From: Chloroflexota bacterium
Lineage (GTDB): Bacteria; Chloroflexota; Dehalococcoidia; Tepidiformales; Tepidiformaceae
Direction: 5' to 3'
Length of the DNA stretch: 64,000 nt
Assembly: GCA_026702615.1 (NCBI GenBank)
Contig: JAPPBY010000028.1
Span: 1-64,000 of the forward strand
The notes beneath the pieces are model-generated. The model did not search any database. It was not told the origin of the DNA and saw nothing but the letters and a program-made list of their open reading frames with translations. Below, piece after piece: positions 7,501-16,517 of this stretch; within the stretch, counting starts at the first letter, position 1; every line of letters starts with the position of its first letter. Both the position numbers and the translations under genes were made by a program.

Positions 7501-8360
7501 TTCTCGATGGGCACGTTCACCAGGTTGCCCCATTCGGTCCAGGAGCCGTCGTAGTTGCGGACGTTCCCGAAGCCGAGCAGGTGCGTGAGCACGAACCACG
7601 TGTGGCTGCTGCGCTCACCGATGCGGCAGTAGGCGATCGTGTCTCCGTCGGGCGAGAGCCCCTGCTCGTTCAGGTAGATCTCCTGAAGCTCGGCGGCGGT
7701 CTTGAAGGTGCCGTCCTCGGGGTTGGCCGCGCGCGCCCAGGGGATGCTCCTGGCGGTGGGGATGTGGCCGCCGCGCAGGGCGCCCTCGTTGGGGAAGTCG
7801 GGCATGTGCAGGCGCTCGCCGGAATACTCCTGCGGGCTGCGAACGTCCACGAGCTGGCCGCCCGCATCGAGGTGCGCGAGCACGTCCTCGCGGAAGGCCC
7901 GGACGGGGGCGTCGTTGCGCTCGGGGGCGGAGTAGTCGGTGGCGTCGTAGGTGGGCACCTCGCGCACGAGGTCGCGGCCCTCCTGCTCCCACTTCTGGCG
8001 GCCGCCGTCCATCACCTTCGCGTTGCTGTGGCCGAAGAGCTGGAACACCCAGTAGGCGTAGCAGGCCCACCAGTTGTTGCGGTCGCCGTAGAAGATGACG
8101 GTCGTGTCCTGCCCGATCCCGCTGCGCGACATGAGCGCCTCGAAGCCTTCGCGGTTCAGGTAGTCGCGGCGGAGCTGGTCGTTCAGGTCAGCCGCCCAGT
8201 CGACCTGCACCGCCCCGGGAATGTGCCCGGCGGGGTAGAGGAGCTGGTCTTCGTTGGACTCGACGATGCGGATTCCGGCGGTATCAAGGTTGTCGGCGAC
8301 CCAGTCGGTGCTGACGAGGACATCGGGGTTGGAGTACCCCCGGCTGGCGATATCGGACAT
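7497..8360 (-). CDS. Thiosulfate/3-mercaptopyruvate sulfurtransferase
   Basis: A 287-residue protein of two tandem rhodanese domains. The N-terminal domain (about residues 10-135) is inactive-type; the C-terminal domain (about 150-285) carries the active-site loop [20 protein letters not shown] and [11 protein letters not shown] mark the two domains. It transfers sulfane sulfur to thiophilic acceptors. It leads the operon sulfurtransferase-sufE-fpg. The ATG at 8360 is not preceded by a strong ribosome-binding site. Confidence 0.92.
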   Translation of the reverse strand: MSDIASRGYSNPDVLVSTDWVADNLDTAGIRIVESNEDQLLYPAGHIPGAVQVDWAADLNDQLRRDYLNREGFEALMSRSGIGQDTTVIFYGDRNNWWACYAYWVFQLFGHSNAKVMDGGRQKWEQEGRDLVREVPTYDATDYSAPERNDAPVRAFREDVLAHLDAGGQLVDVRSPQEYSGERLHMPDFPNEGALRGGHIPTARSIPWARAANPEDGTFKTAAELQEIYLNEQGLSPDGDTIAYCRIGERSSHTWFVLTHLLGFGNVRNYDGSWTEWGNLVNVPIEK

Positions 8361-8420
8361 GGCGTTGCTCCTGAGCGTGTTGCCGCGGCGGGTAGGGCCC
8401 GCGGCGGGGCATGTAGCGTA

Positions 8421-8536
8421 CTAGGAGAGCGCTCGCTTCGCTCGCTGAGTGGAGCGGCGGGCTGCCGCCCGCCTGAGGAGAGCGCTTGGCGCTGCGCGCC
8501 TTGCTGAGGAAAGCGCCGCGCTGGCGCGCGGCTGAG
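8421..8536. repeat. Four tandem hairpin-bearing repeats
   Basis: Four consecutive units of 28-31 nt (8421-8449, 8450-8477, 8478-8508, 8509-8536). Each has a conserved AGCG-type left flank and ends CTGAG. The middle differs but keeps self-complementarity: GGCGGGC-TGCC-GCCCGCC in unit 2, GGCGC-TGC-GCGCC in unit 3, and GCCGCGC-TGGC-GCGCGGC in unit 4. Unit 1 folds weakly. Conserved flanks with compensating stems resemble REP-like elements. It lies between two divergent genes and fills most of that gap. Confidence 0.7.
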
Positions 8537-8579
8537 TGGGCGGGGGCCAGTTACGAACCACTGGCGACTGGCGCGTAGC

Positions 8580-8861
8580 ATGACGGGAATGAAGGACGCC
8601 AGGGACCTCACCCCGGAGGAGGCCGCAAAGCGGCTGCGGGAGATCATGTACGCCGGGTCGAGCAACCGGGCGAGCCTGAACACCGAGCCCATGAAACGGG
8701 CGATCCGCGAGCTGTCGGAGCGGGCCGCCGAGGCGGAGCCCCTGGAGGCATCGGCCGAGGTGGTTGTGACGTCGCACGGCGTAGGCCGAGGTGCGCTCTT
8801 CGCGGGGCTCGCCTTGCTCGTGCTCATCGGTGGCATCGCGGCCGCGATAGTCCTGGGCTAG
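8580..8861 (+). CDS. Small tail-anchored hypothetical protein
   Basis: A 93-residue protein of unknown function. The N-terminal part is helical and charged (DLTPEEAAKRLREIMYAG). A single C-terminal membrane span (ALFAGLALLVLIGGIAAAIVLG) ends at the stop, giving a tail-anchored topology. ATG at 8580 or 8589 could start it. It follows the hairpin repeats directly. Confidence 0.6.
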   Translation: MTGMKDARDLTPEEAAKRLREIMYAGSSNRASLNTEPMKRAIRELSERAAEAEPLEASAEVVVTSHGVGRGALFAGLALLVLIGGIAAAIVLG

Positions 8862-8871
8862 CCACCAGCCA

Positions 8872-9297
8872 CTAGAACACGAGCTGTTGGGAGTCCCCGT
8901 CCGTTGCTGGAGCGGCGGCGCCTCCGCCCTCCAGCCAGCGCTCCAAGTCGACGCGCTCGAAGCCCTGCACGGCGGCGAGGTCCTGCGGGTCGCAGACGTG
9001 GGGCGCGCCGCGCTCGTGGCCGGGCAGGGCCGTCAACTCGGCGCGGAAGATGATGGCCAGCTCCCAGCCGTTGTCGCCCTCGCGCGAAATGACGTCGGCA
9101 AGGCGCAGGTCTGACATGGCGCCGTCGCACCACTCGTCGATGATCGTCGAGGCGATCTCGTACGGGTTCGCGCCCTGGTCGAGTACGGTCCAGGGAAGCC
9201 AGCGGCCCTTCGGTCCGGGCGGGTCCAGGACGAAGGCGACGATGCGTCCCTCCAGCACGGGCACGACGTGCACCGAGAGCAGGACGCCGCTCGCCAT
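8872..9297 (-). CDS. Hypothetical protein downstream of M16 peptidase
   Basis: A 141-residue protein. Its ATG overlaps the peptidase stop by 1 nt (TGATG), so the two are probably translated together. The core (GRIVAFVLDPPG, GRWLPWTVLDQG, GWELAIIFRAEL) has alternating strands somewhat like a Nudix fold, but no Nudix box GX5EX7REUXEEXGU is present. Function unknown. Confidence 0.6.
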   Translation of the reverse strand: MASGVLLSVHVVPVLEGRIVAFVLDPPGPKGRWLPWTVLDQGANPYEIASTIIDEWCDGAMSDLRLADVISREGDNGWELAIIFRAELTALPGHERGAPHVCDPQDLAAVQGFERVDLERWLEGGGAAAPATDGDSQQLVF

Positions 9298-10595
9298 CAG
9301 ATAACGCCGGCGAAGACCGAGTCGTCCTCGAACGGCCCCACGGCGGCGATCGTCGCCGCCTCCGGCCGCAGGAGGTCGCCGCCCACGCGGCGGAGGTCGT
9401 CGAGCGTGACCCCTTCGACCATCGCCACCACCTCGTCGACGGTGAGCACCTCGTCGAGGACGAGCTCCTGGCCGCCAAGCCAGGCGGCAACCGAGCGCGT
9501 GTCCTCCATGCGCAGCTGGATGCGGCCCGTCACCATGCGCTTGCCCTTCTCCAACTCCTCGTCGCCGGCGTCGCAGAGGAAGCGCTCGATCTCCTCGCGC
9601 GCGGCCTCCAGGGTGACGCGCGCGTTCGAAGGGTCGCAGCCCGCGTAGACCGTGAACGCGCCCGCATCGCGGTACTCGCTCATGTAGGAGTGGACGTCGT
9701 ACACGAGCGCGCGTTCCTCACGCAGCTCCAAAAAGAGGCGGCTCGACATGCCTTCGCCCAGCAGCGCGCTCACCAGCCCGGCGGCGTACTGGTCCTCGTG
9801 GCCGAGGGGCAGAGCGGGGTAGGTCAGGCAGAGGTGCGCCTGCTCCGTCGCCTTCGTGCGGACGCCCACGCGGGGGGACTCGCCGCGCGGCTCGACCGGG
9901 TGCCAGGCGTGGGCCTCGCCCTCCGGGGCGGGCCCGAGCCAGCGCGAGGCTGCCTCCACCACCGCCTCGTGCGTGATGTTCCCCGCCACCGACAGGACCA
10001 TGTTCGAGGGCACGTACTGCGCGCGGAAGTAGCGCTCGACCGCGGAGAGCGGCAGCGACCGCGCCGTCTCCATCGCGCCGCCGATGTTGCGCCCGAGCGG
10101 CTGGTCGGGCCAGAGCGTCTCATCCGCGAGGATGGCGGCCAGCTCGCCGGGGTTGTCCTCCACGCTGGACAGCTCCTCGAGGATGACCATGCGCTCCTTC
10201 TCGAGCTCGACCGGGTCCATCTCCGGGGCCGTCACCATGTCGGAGAGGATGTCGATCGTCTCGAGGGCGGCGAAGTCGGGCGTCTTCGCGTAGTAGACCG
10301 TCAGCTCGCGGTCGGTGGCGGCGTTGTGCAGGCCGCCGACCGACTCGATCGCCTCCGCGATCTCCTGCGCGGTCGGCCGGCGCGAGGCGCCCTTGAAGAG
10401 CATGTGCTCGAGGAAGTGCGAGAGGCCCGCCTCCGCGTCCACCTCGTAGCGGCTGCCCGCGCCCACGTACAGGCTGACCGTGGCCGACCGCGTCTGCGGC
10501 ATCTCGCTCGTGATGATCCGCAGCCCGTTGGGCAGCACCGTTCGCTGGAACACGTCGTCTGTTTCCCTCGCCTGCCGTTTAGCGGCGCTCATCAT
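9297..10595 (-). CDS. M16-family zinc peptidase (processing-peptidase type)
   Basis: A 432-residue peptidase. The inverted zinc motif is HFLEH (residues about 60-64), with [13 protein letters not shown] about 75 residues later supplying the third zinc ligand region. The N-terminal [11 protein letters not shown] and GAGSRYE are typical of the mitochondrial-processing-peptidase-like branch. It is a single-chain, half-size M16 protein, normal for bacteria. It overlaps the end of ruvB by 17 nt. ATG codons at 10595 and 10592 are adjacent. Confidence 0.92.
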   Translation of the reverse strand: MMSAAKRQARETDDVFQRTVLPNGLRIITSEMPQTRSATVSLYVGAGSRYEVDAEAGLSHFLEHMLFKGASRRPTAQEIAEAIESVGGLHNAATDRELTVYYAKTPDFAALETIDILSDMVTAPEMDPVELEKERMVILEELSSVEDNPGELAAILADETLWPDQPLGRNIGGAMETARSLPLSAVERYFRAQYVPSNMVLSVAGNITHEAVVEAASRWLGPAPEGEAHAWHPVEPRGESPRVGVRTKATEQAHLCLTYPALPLGHEDQYAAGLVSALLGEGMSSRLFLELREERALVYDVHSYMSEYRDAGAFTVYAGCDPSNARVTLEAAREEIERFLCDAGDEELEKGKRMVTGRIQLRMEDTRSVAAWLGGQELVLDEVLTVDEVVAMVEGVTLDDLRRVGGDLLRPEAATIAAVGPFEDDSVFAGVI

Positions 10596-11682
10596 GGGCG
10601 GCGGGGGTGTTCAGGGACAACCTCTCGTCTACGTCAGGCTCGCCCCACAACTCACCCTGCGAGCTCGCCCCGGGCGTCGCGGGCGGGTCGATCCCGAGGT
10701 GCCGCCAGGCGGCCGCCGTGGCCATCCGGCCCCGCGGCGTGCGCTTCAACAGCCCGCGCTTCAGCAGGAACGGCTCGTACACGTCGAAGACCGTGTCCGA
10801 CTCCTCGCTGATGGCCGCGGCGATCGTCTCCAGCCCCACGGGGCCGCCCTCGAACTGTTCGACGAGGGCCCGCAGGAGGCGGCGGTCATTCACGTCGAGC
10901 CCGAGCGCGTCCACCTCCAGCAGGTCGATCGCCTCGCGCGTCGCCTCCAGCGTCGCGACCCCGTCCGCGCGCACCTCGGCGTAGTCGCGCACGCGCCGCA
11001 GGATGCGGTTCGCGACGCGCGGCGTGCCTCGCGCGCGCTTCGCGATCTCCTCCGCGGCCTCCCCGGCGAGTTCGATCCCCAGCAGGCCCGCCGAACGCCG
11101 CACGATCGTCGTGAGCGCATCGAGCTCGTAGAAGTCGAGCCGGTAGACGGAGCCGAAGCGGTCGCGCAAGGGTGCGCTGATCATGGCGTAGCGCGTCGTT
11201 GCCCCGATGACCGTGAAGTTCGGGAGCTGCAGCCGGATGGAGCGCGCCCCCGGTCCCTTCCCGATGACGAGGTCGATGGCGAAGTCCTCCATCGCCGGGT
11301 AGAGGATCTCCTCGACGGCCCGCGCCAGCCGGTGGATCTCGTCGATGAACAGGACCTCGCCCTCCTTCAGGTTGGTGAGGATGGCGGCGAGGTCGCCGGG
11401 CCGCTCGATGGCGGGGCCGCTCGTGGTGCGGATGGGGGCGGTCATCTCCGCCGCGAGGATGTGCGCCAGGGTCGTCTTGCCCAGCCCGGGCGGCCCGTAG
11501 AAGAGGTGGTGGTCGAGCGGTTCGCCCCGCTTCTTCGCCGCCTCGATGGCGATCACGAGGACTTCCTTGACGCGCTCCTGCCCGGGGAAGTCGCCGAGCC
11601 GTTGGGGCCGCAGGGTCTGCTCCGCCTGGAGCTCCTCATCGTCCTGCAGGGCCCCGTCGATCGCGCGTTCCTCGGCGGCCAT
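10579..11682 (-). CDS. ruvB: Holliday junction branch-migration helicase RuvB
   Basis: A 367-residue AAA+ motor that acts with RuvA and RuvC in recombination. It starts its conserved core at [12 protein letters not shown]. Walker A is [11 protein letters not shown], Walker B FIDEIHRL, and sensor region [11 protein letters not shown] follows. The C-terminal winged helix (RTPRGRMAT) is intact. ruvA and ruvC are not adjacent. The gene lies 38 nt after the Cys/HTH gene, whose upstream region holds a LexA-like box, so SOS induction is likely. Confidence 0.96.
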   Translation of the reverse strand: MAAEERAIDGALQDDEELQAEQTLRPQRLGDFPGQERVKEVLVIAIEAAKKRGEPLDHHLFYGPPGLGKTTLAHILAAEMTAPIRTTSGPAIERPGDLAAILTNLKEGEVLFIDEIHRLARAVEEILYPAMEDFAIDLVIGKGPGARSIRLQLPNFTVIGATTRYAMISAPLRDRFGSVYRLDFYELDALTTIVRRSAGLLGIELAGEAAEEIAKRARGTPRVANRILRRVRDYAEVRADGVATLEATREAIDLLEVDALGLDVNDRRLLRALVEQFEGGPVGLETIAAAISEESDTVFDVYEPFLLKRGLLKRTPRGRMATAAAWRHLGIDPPATPGASSQGELWGEPDVDERLSLNTPAAHDERR

Positions 11683-11720
11683 GCCGCAAGTCTACCCGGA
11701 CGGGAACGGATGTTCGAGCG

Positions 11721-12026
11721 CTAGCCCGTCGCCTGCAACTCCTCCGGCTGCCGCGCCGCGCGCAGCACCCGGAAGATCGTGCGCCGCGAGAGCCCGAAGC
11801 GCGCCGCCAGCTCATCGACCGATAGCCCCTGTTCCCGCGAGAGCCGCACGATCGTCGCGTCGCGACCCGTGCGCAGCATCGCCGGCGCCCCGCCCGGCTC
11901 CTCGTAGCGACAGCGCGGCAGCGGGCAGCGCAGGCACGAGGGATAGAGGTCGCAGCCGGTGTCGCGGTAACGGGTGTTCTCGGGCAGCGCGTCGATGCGC
12001 GGCCGCCGGACCGGGGACTCGTCCAA
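11721..12026 (-). CDS. Small Cys-cluster/HTH protein
   Basis: A 101-residue protein with two parts. Residues ~25-41 hold a four-Cys cluster, CDLYPSCLRCPLPRC followed by YEE, likely a metal site. Residues ~62-92 form a helix-turn-helix (LSVDELAARFGLSRRTIFRVLRAA) of resolvase/homeodomain type. It is probably a DNA-binding regulator. It is the first gene in front of ruvB and lies 35 nt from the LexA-like palindrome. Family not recognised. Confidence 0.72.
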   Translation of the reverse strand: MDESPVRRPRIDALPENTRYRDTGCDLYPSCLRCPLPRCRYEEPGGAPAMLRTGRDATIVRLSREQGLSVDELAARFGLSRRTIFRVLRAARQPEELQATG

Positions 12027-12060
12027 GGCGCTCCACCTCCTGTGGGGGAGGAGGCAGAAT

Positions 12061-12074
12061 AGAACTATTGTTCT
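12061..12074. promoter_or_regulatory. LexA-like operator (SOS box candidate)
   Basis: A perfect palindrome AGAAC-TATT-GTTCT. Its core GAAC-N4-GTTC is the LexA recognition core of Bacillus and actinobacteria. It lies 35 nt upstream of the Cys/HTH gene, which leads into ruvB, a classic SOS gene. The site and its position are seen directly; LexA binding is inference. Confidence 0.65.
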
Positions 12075-12127
12075 AAGAGGTCATCACCCGGATGGCATTC
12101 CTGTCGGAAACTGAAGGCTGCCCCGGG

Positions 12128-12949
12128 CTACAGCGACATCGTCCGCAGCCGCTCGATGCGCTCCTCCAGCGGCGGATGCGTGCTGAACAGCTTCCCCATG
12201 CCACCCCCCCGGAACGGGTGGACGATGTAGAGCGCCGCCACCGCTTCCTGCTGGGGCGTCTCCTGCATTGGCGCGTACTCGACGCCCTGGTGCAGCTTCT
12301 GCAGCGCGCTCGCGAGCGCGTGCGGGTCGCGCACGATGCGCGCGCCCGTCTCGTCGGCGGCGAACTCCCGCGTGCGGCTGATGGCGAACTGGATGATGGA
12401 GGCCGCAAGCGGCGCCAGGATCATGATCGCGATCGCGGCGAACGCGTTCCGCTGGCCGCCGAAGAAGATCAGCATGAACGAGATCATCGAGATCGCCCCC
12501 GCGATCGTCGCCACGATCGAGCTCGTGAGCGTGTCCCGGTTCTTCACGTGCGCCATCTCGTGACCGATGACGGCGCGCAGCTCGTGCTCGTTGAGCAGCT
12601 GCACGATGCCCGTCGTGACCGCTATCACGCCCTTCTCCGGGCTGCGGCCCGTGGCGAAGGCGTTCGGGGTGGCGCTCTCGATGATGCAGACCTTCGGCAT
12701 CGGCATGGAGGCGCGGTAAGCCACTTCTTCGACCATGGCGTGAAGCCCCGGCGCTTCGTCCGCCGATACCTCGCGCGCCCCCGCCATGCGCAGGGCGAAC
12801 TTGTCGCTCCACCAGAAGGCGGAGAAGTTCATGACCGCCGCGATGACGAGGAAGATGATGAGCCCGCCGAATCCGCCCAGCGCGTAGCCGATGAAGAGCA
12901 GCAGCGCCGTCAGGGCCGCGAGCAGGAAGCCGGTCTTGATACCGTTCAT
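12128..12949 (-). CDS. htpX: Membrane metalloprotease HtpX
   Basis: A 273-residue M48 peptidase that degrades damaged membrane proteins. Two N-terminal spans (TGFLLAALTALLLFIGYALGG region) precede the zinc motif HEMAH near residue 129. TPNAFATGRSPEKGVIAVT is the HtpX signature, and two further spans follow. The third ligand region is FAADETGARI. A ribosome-binding site GGAGG and a TATACT -10-like hexamer (12983-12988, reverse) lie upstream. Confidence 0.95.
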   Translation of the reverse strand: MNGIKTGFLLAALTALLLFIGYALGGFGGLIIFLVIAAVMNFSAFWWSDKFALRMAGAREVSADEAPGLHAMVEEVAYRASMPMPKVCIIESATPNAFATGRSPEKGVIAVTTGIVQLLNEHELRAVIGHEMAHVKNRDTLTSSIVATIAGAISMISFMLIFFGGQRNAFAAIAIMILAPLAASIIQFAISRTREFAADETGARIVRDPHALASALQKLHQGVEYAPMQETPQQEAVAALYIVHPFRGGGMGKLFSTHPPLEERIERLRTMSL

Positions 12950-13095
12950 GGGTGTGGAGATTCCTCCGTGAGTCCACGATCCAGTATAGGAGAGCGGACG
13001 ATCGGCGCGTGAAGGCGCGGTCTGCTTAACCGAACCTATCTGCCTTATGGATATGAAACGTGTACATTTGTCGTGACGGGGTGAGGAGGTCGCTC

Positions 13096-13386
13096 ATGAG
13101 CGAGGCGATCGAGGCGGTGGTTCACTTCAAGGTGACCGTGCGAAGCGTCGAGCACGAGGGCTACTGGACGACGAAAGCCCTCGAGACCGGCATCGTGACC
13201 CCGGGCGCCACGCGGGGAGAGGCCGAAGCGCGAAACGGCGAGGCCCACGTCCTGCTGGTCCGGCGGGTCAAACGGCTGGGCCTCGTGGCGCTTGCCGAGT
13301 TCATGGACTCCCACGGCGTCGACTACGAGATCGGCGACCCGGCGCTCACGAACCGGTCGGTCGAGCAACTGCCGCTGGCCGCGTAG
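13096..13386 (+). CDS. Solitary HicB-like protein
   Basis: A 96-residue paralogue of the protein at 5751-6062. It shares the strand-strand-helix core and the end SVEQLPLAA. The ATG at 13096 follows GAGGAGG at 13082-13088, which outweighs the in-frame start at 13060. Unlike the first copy it has no downstream partner on its strand; a convergent Nudix gene follows. A family of stand-alone regulatory or antitoxin-like proteins is possible. Function unknown. Confidence 0.65.
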   Translation: MSEAIEAVVHFKVTVRSVEHEGYWTTKALETGIVTPGATRGEAEARNGEAHVLLVRRVKRLGLVALAEFMDSHGVDYEIGDPALTNRSVEQLPLAA

Positions 13387-13393
13387 CCCCGCC

Positions 13394-13816
13394 TCAGCCC
13401 CTGGCGACGAACCCCGCCACCGCCCGCCGCGCCTTCTCCTGCGTCCCGGCAAGCTCGTCCCCGCCCTCCAGGGGCGTCCAGCGATACTCGAACCGCAATC
13501 CCTGCACCCGTTCCGGCCCCAGCGGTTCGCAGCGCCAGGTGTCGGGCAGTTCGAGGGCCGGCGTCGTGACGAAGCAGTGCCACTTCTGGTCACCCGCCTC
13601 GAAGACTCCTGCCCGCTCCCACCCCCCGAGCGGCAAGCCGCTCTCCTCCAGCACTTCCCGCGCGACCGCCTGCAGTGGCGTCTCGCCGGCGTCCACCTTG
13701 ACCGTCCCGCCTGGCACCTGCAGGCCCGCCTCGGGCACGCCCGCGTGCTCGAACACGAGCAACTCGCGCCCCTCCTCGCCCTCGCGAACCACGAATCCGT
13801 ACGCCTTTTCCATCAT
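13394..13816 (-). CDS. Nudix hydrolase
   Basis: A 140-residue protein that hydrolyses a nucleoside diphosphate linked to another group; the substrate is unknown. The Nudix box reads as VPGGTVKVDAGETP then AVAREVLEESG, with the metal-binding REVLEE core. The spacing between GG and the first Glu is two residues longer than the consensus. Small size and lack of extra domains prevent a finer call. Confidence 0.88.
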   Translation of the reverse strand: MMEKAYGFVVREGEEGRELLVFEHAGVPEAGLQVPGGTVKVDAGETPLQAVAREVLEESGLPLGGWERAGVFEAGDQKWHCFVTTPALELPDTWRCEPLGPERVQGLRFEYRWTPLEGGDELAGTQEKARRAVAGFVARG

Positions 13817-13866
13817 GTGATGATTCTGGCAGATCGTTCCCTTGCGCGAACGGCTACACTCGCTTC

Positions 13867-14091
13867 GTGACCCAGCAAGAAGGCCGATCGAGATTCGCAG
13901 GCTTCTGGCGCTACCTGCGGATGGTGCTCATCGTCGTCCTCGGCGTGCTGCTCATCATGCAGATCGTCCGCGGCCAGTGGGGCGACGTGCCCATCACCGC
14001 CGTCTTCGTCGCGCTCCTGATCTTCCTGGAGGCCATGGACCGCGGCTGGATCAGCGGGTTGCGGGGCGGCGGGCCTCCCGGCTCGCGTTAG
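13867..14091 (+). CDS. Small two-span membrane protein
   Basis: A 74-residue protein with two hydrophobic segments: MVLIVVLGVLLIMQIV near residue 19 and VPITAVFVALLIFLEAM near residue 41. The ends are basic. It starts with GTG only 6 nt after TACACT (13855-13860), a -10-like hexamer, so the mRNA is probably leaderless. Function unknown. Confidence 0.6.
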   Translation: MTQQEGRSRFAGFWRYLRMVLIVVLGVLLIMQIVRGQWGDVPITAVFVALLIFLEAMDRGWISGLRGGGPPGSR

Positions 14092-14122
14092 AATCGCGCC
14101 CCAAGCTGAAGGGAGCCCTCAC

Positions 14123-14554
14123 ATGTCCGACGCCCAGTACCTCGCCGACCGCATCGCTCTCATGGACGTCCTGGTCAAGTACGGCACCGCCGTTGACGCC
14201 CGCGAGATGGACCGCTACCGCTCCTGCTTCACCGACGACGTGCTCGTCGTGGGCTACGGCCCCGAGAACATCGAGGGCGCCGATGCCTACCTCGACTACG
14301 TAATCACCGCCCTCGAGAACTTCCCCGCCACGCAGCACATGATGGGCAACCAGGTCGCCGAGATCGACGGCGACACCGCTCACACGCGGACCGACGTCCA
14401 GGCCACGCATGTGCTGAAGGAAGACCCCGACGCGATCATGACCCTCTGGGCCACCTACGTGGACGACATGGTCCGGGGCGACGACGGCCAGTGGCGCATC
14501 AAGCGCCACGAGCTCGTGCGCGCGGGCAGCCAGCGGACGGTCAACCAGCCCTGA
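14123..14554 (+). CDS. SnoaL-like (NTF2-fold) protein
   Basis: A 143-residue protein of the SnoaL_4 type: an N-terminal helix (LADRIALMDVLVKYGTAVDAREMDRYRS in part), CFTDDV, and a cone-shaped beta-sheet region ending DGQWRIKRHELV. Members are small polyketide cyclases, isomerases or dioxygenase beta-like subunits. A role with the oxidoreductases next door is plausible but unproven. GAAGGGAG precedes the ATG. Confidence 0.8.
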   Translation: MSDAQYLADRIALMDVLVKYGTAVDAREMDRYRSCFTDDVLVVGYGPENIEGADAYLDYVITALENFPATQHMMGNQVAEIDGDTAHTRTDVQATHVLKEDPDAIMTLWATYVDDMVRGDDGQWRIKRHELVRAGSQRTVNQP

Positions 14555-14569
14555 CCCCGTAGCCGCCCG

Positions 14570-15520
14570 CTACAGCTTCGCCACCTGCGGCAGCACGTTC
14601 TTCGCGAGCCAGTCGGGCACGGCGTTCGACGACAGGTTGAACCAGATGAACACCACCTCGTCGACGCCCGACTCCGCGAGCTGCCCGATCCGGTCCACCA
14701 TCTGGTCGGGTGACCCCATGATCGCGCCTCGCTCGTAGAGCGAGGCGATGTAGTCCGGCGGGGACATGGGGCTGGGCGGGGCCCGCCGCAGCATCTGCAG
14801 CGCCGCCTCCGCCTCGAGTTCTGCGTCGGTCGCCCCGATCAGGCCCATCGTCATCATCGTGTGCCGGATCTCGCCCGGGTCGCGCCCGATCTCGTCGCAG
14901 TAGCCCGCCAGCAGCTCGCACTTGCGCTGGTAGACCTCCGGCGAGAGGTCGACGCTGTTCCACTCGTGCGCGTGCTTCGCCACCAGGGGCAGGGTGCGCC
15001 GCTCGCCGCCGCCGGCGATGAGCACGGTCGGTCGGCTCGCTTCCGGCTTCGGGCGCGTGTCCGCCTCGCGAAGCTGGTAGTAGCGCCCGTCAAACGAGGC
15101 GGGGCCCTCGCCCCACATCGCCAGCATCACCTGGATGTACTCGTCGAGCCGCTCGGAGCGCTCCCGGATTGAGGGGTAGTCGACGCCGTAGGTGCGGTGC
15201 TCCCCCTCGTGCCAGCCGACCCCCAGCCCCATCACGAAGCGGCCCCCGCTGAGCAGATCGAGCTGCGCCGCCAGCCGCCCGACGTTCGAGGGTGGCCGGA
15301 ACATGACCGGGGTCACCAGCGGCCCGATGCGCACGCGCTCCGTCTCCCGCGCCGCCAGCGCGAAGAGGATGTAGGGCTCCAGCGAGACGATCTGGTTCAC
15401 CGAGAAGAAGTGGTCACCCAGGTACCACGAGGCGAACCCGCGCTCCTCGGTCGTTCGCATCGAGGCGGTCGCCTCCTCGAACGTGAGGTCCCACGGGCCT
15501 ATGACGAGCGCGACATCCAT
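14570..15520 (-). CDS. Luciferase-like (LLM class) oxidoreductase, copy 3
   Basis: A 316-residue TIM-barrel flavin enzyme of the bacterial luciferase superfamily, probably F420- or FMN-dependent. The start MDVALVIGPWDLTFEEA, then YLGDHFF, LGVGWHEGEH and the end VFIWFNLSSNAVPDWLA are typical. It is the last gene of a tandem triplet on this strand, 28 nt after the preceding gene. All three have exactly 316 residues and align without visible gaps at their landmarks. Substrate unknown. Confidence 0.9.
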   Translation of the reverse strand: MDVALVIGPWDLTFEEATASMRTTEERGFASWYLGDHFFSVNQIVSLEPYILFALAARETERVRIGPLVTPVMFRPPSNVGRLAAQLDLLSGGRFVMGLGVGWHEGEHRTYGVDYPSIRERSERLDEYIQVMLAMWGEGPASFDGRYYQLREADTRPKPEASRPTVLIAGGGERRTLPLVAKHAHEWNSVDLSPEVYQRKCELLAGYCDEIGRDPGEIRHTMMTMGLIGATDAELEAEAALQMLRRAPPSPMSPPDYIASLYERGAIMGSPDQMVDRIGQLAESGVDEVVFIWFNLSSNAVPDWLAKNVLPQVAKL

Positions 15521-15548
15521 TCGTGCATCCCTCCTCGGGTTCCGGGTC

Positions 15549-16499
15549 CTACAGGTCCGCGACCTGCGGCATCACCTCGCTCGCGAGCCAGGCTGGCACG
15601 CTGTCGGAGGACAGGTCGAAGTAGGTGAACTGGACCTCGTCGATGCCCGCCTCCGCGAGCCGTCCGAGCTTGTCCACGATCTCGTCGGGAGTCCCCATGA
15701 TCGCGCCGATCCCGCGCAGCATCTCGCGGTAGTCCGCGGGCGACATGCCCGGCGGCGGGGGCATGCGCTGCATTTGCAGGAGCGTCGCCGCCTCCACCTC
15801 CGCCTCGGTCGAGCCGATGAGCCCCATCGTCGTCATCGTGTGGCGAATCTCGCCCGGATTGCGACCGGTCTCCTCGCAGTAGCCAGCCAGGAGCTCGCAC
15901 TTGCGCCGGTAGTCGTCGAGCGGCAGGTCGACGGCGTTCCAGGCGTCCGCGTACTTCGACACCAGCGGCAGCGTGCGCTTCTCGCCGCCGCCCGCGATGA
16001 GCACCGACGGCCGCCCGGACACTGGCTTGGGCTGCGGGTCCGCGTCGCGAAGCTGGTAGTAACGTCCGTCGAACGAGGCGGGTCCCTCGCCCCACATGGC
16101 CTGCATCACCTGGATGTACTCGTCGAGCCGGTCGAAGCGTTCCCCGAGCGACGGATACTCGATGCCGTAGGCCGCGTGCTCCCCTTCGTTCCAGCCGATC
16201 CCCAGGCCGAGCACGAAGCGCCCTCCGCTCAGCAGGTCGAGCTGCGCCGCCAGCCGCCCCACGTACGAGGGCGGCCGGAACATCACCGGCGTCACCAGCG
16301 AGCCGAAGCGGATGCGCTCCGTCTCGCGCGCCGCCAGCGCGAACAGCATGTACGGCTCCAGCGAGTCGATCTGGTCCACCGTGTAGAAGTGGTCCCCCAG
16401 GTAGTACGAGGAGAACCCGTGCTGCTCCGTGACCCGCATCGAGGAGACGGCCTCCTCGAAGGTCACTCCCCACGGCCCCACGACGAGTCCGATGTCCAT
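15549..16499 (-). CDS. Luciferase-like (LLM class) oxidoreductase, copy 2
   Basis: A 316-residue paralogue of its neighbours. It starts MDIGLVVGPWGVTFEEA and has YYLGDHFY, LGLGIGWNEGEH, and an end QFTYFDLSSDSVPAWLA. LIAGGGEKRTLPLVSKYAD forms the conserved middle. It is in the centre of the triplet, 18 nt after copy 1, and probably in one transcript with it. Cofactor (F420 or FMN) cannot be told from the sequence alone. Confidence 0.9.
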   Translation of the reverse strand: MDIGLVVGPWGVTFEEAVSSMRVTEQHGFSSYYLGDHFYTVDQIDSLEPYMLFALAARETERIRFGSLVTPVMFRPPSYVGRLAAQLDLLSGGRFVLGLGIGWNEGEHAAYGIEYPSLGERFDRLDEYIQVMQAMWGEGPASFDGRYYQLRDADPQPKPVSGRPSVLIAGGGEKRTLPLVSKYADAWNAVDLPLDDYRRKCELLAGYCEETGRNPGEIRHTMTTMGLIGSTEAEVEAATLLQMQRMPPPPGMSPADYREMLRGIGAIMGTPDEIVDKLGRLAEAGIDEVQFTYFDLSSDSVPAWLASEVMPQVADL

Positions 16500-16517
16500 C
16501 GTCCGCCTCCGCCCCCG

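Noticed and set aside
8421-8536. A short CRISPR array
   Set aside because: Unit lengths of 28-31 nt have no spacer/repeat split and the repeat is the flank of a hairpin; no cas gene nearby.
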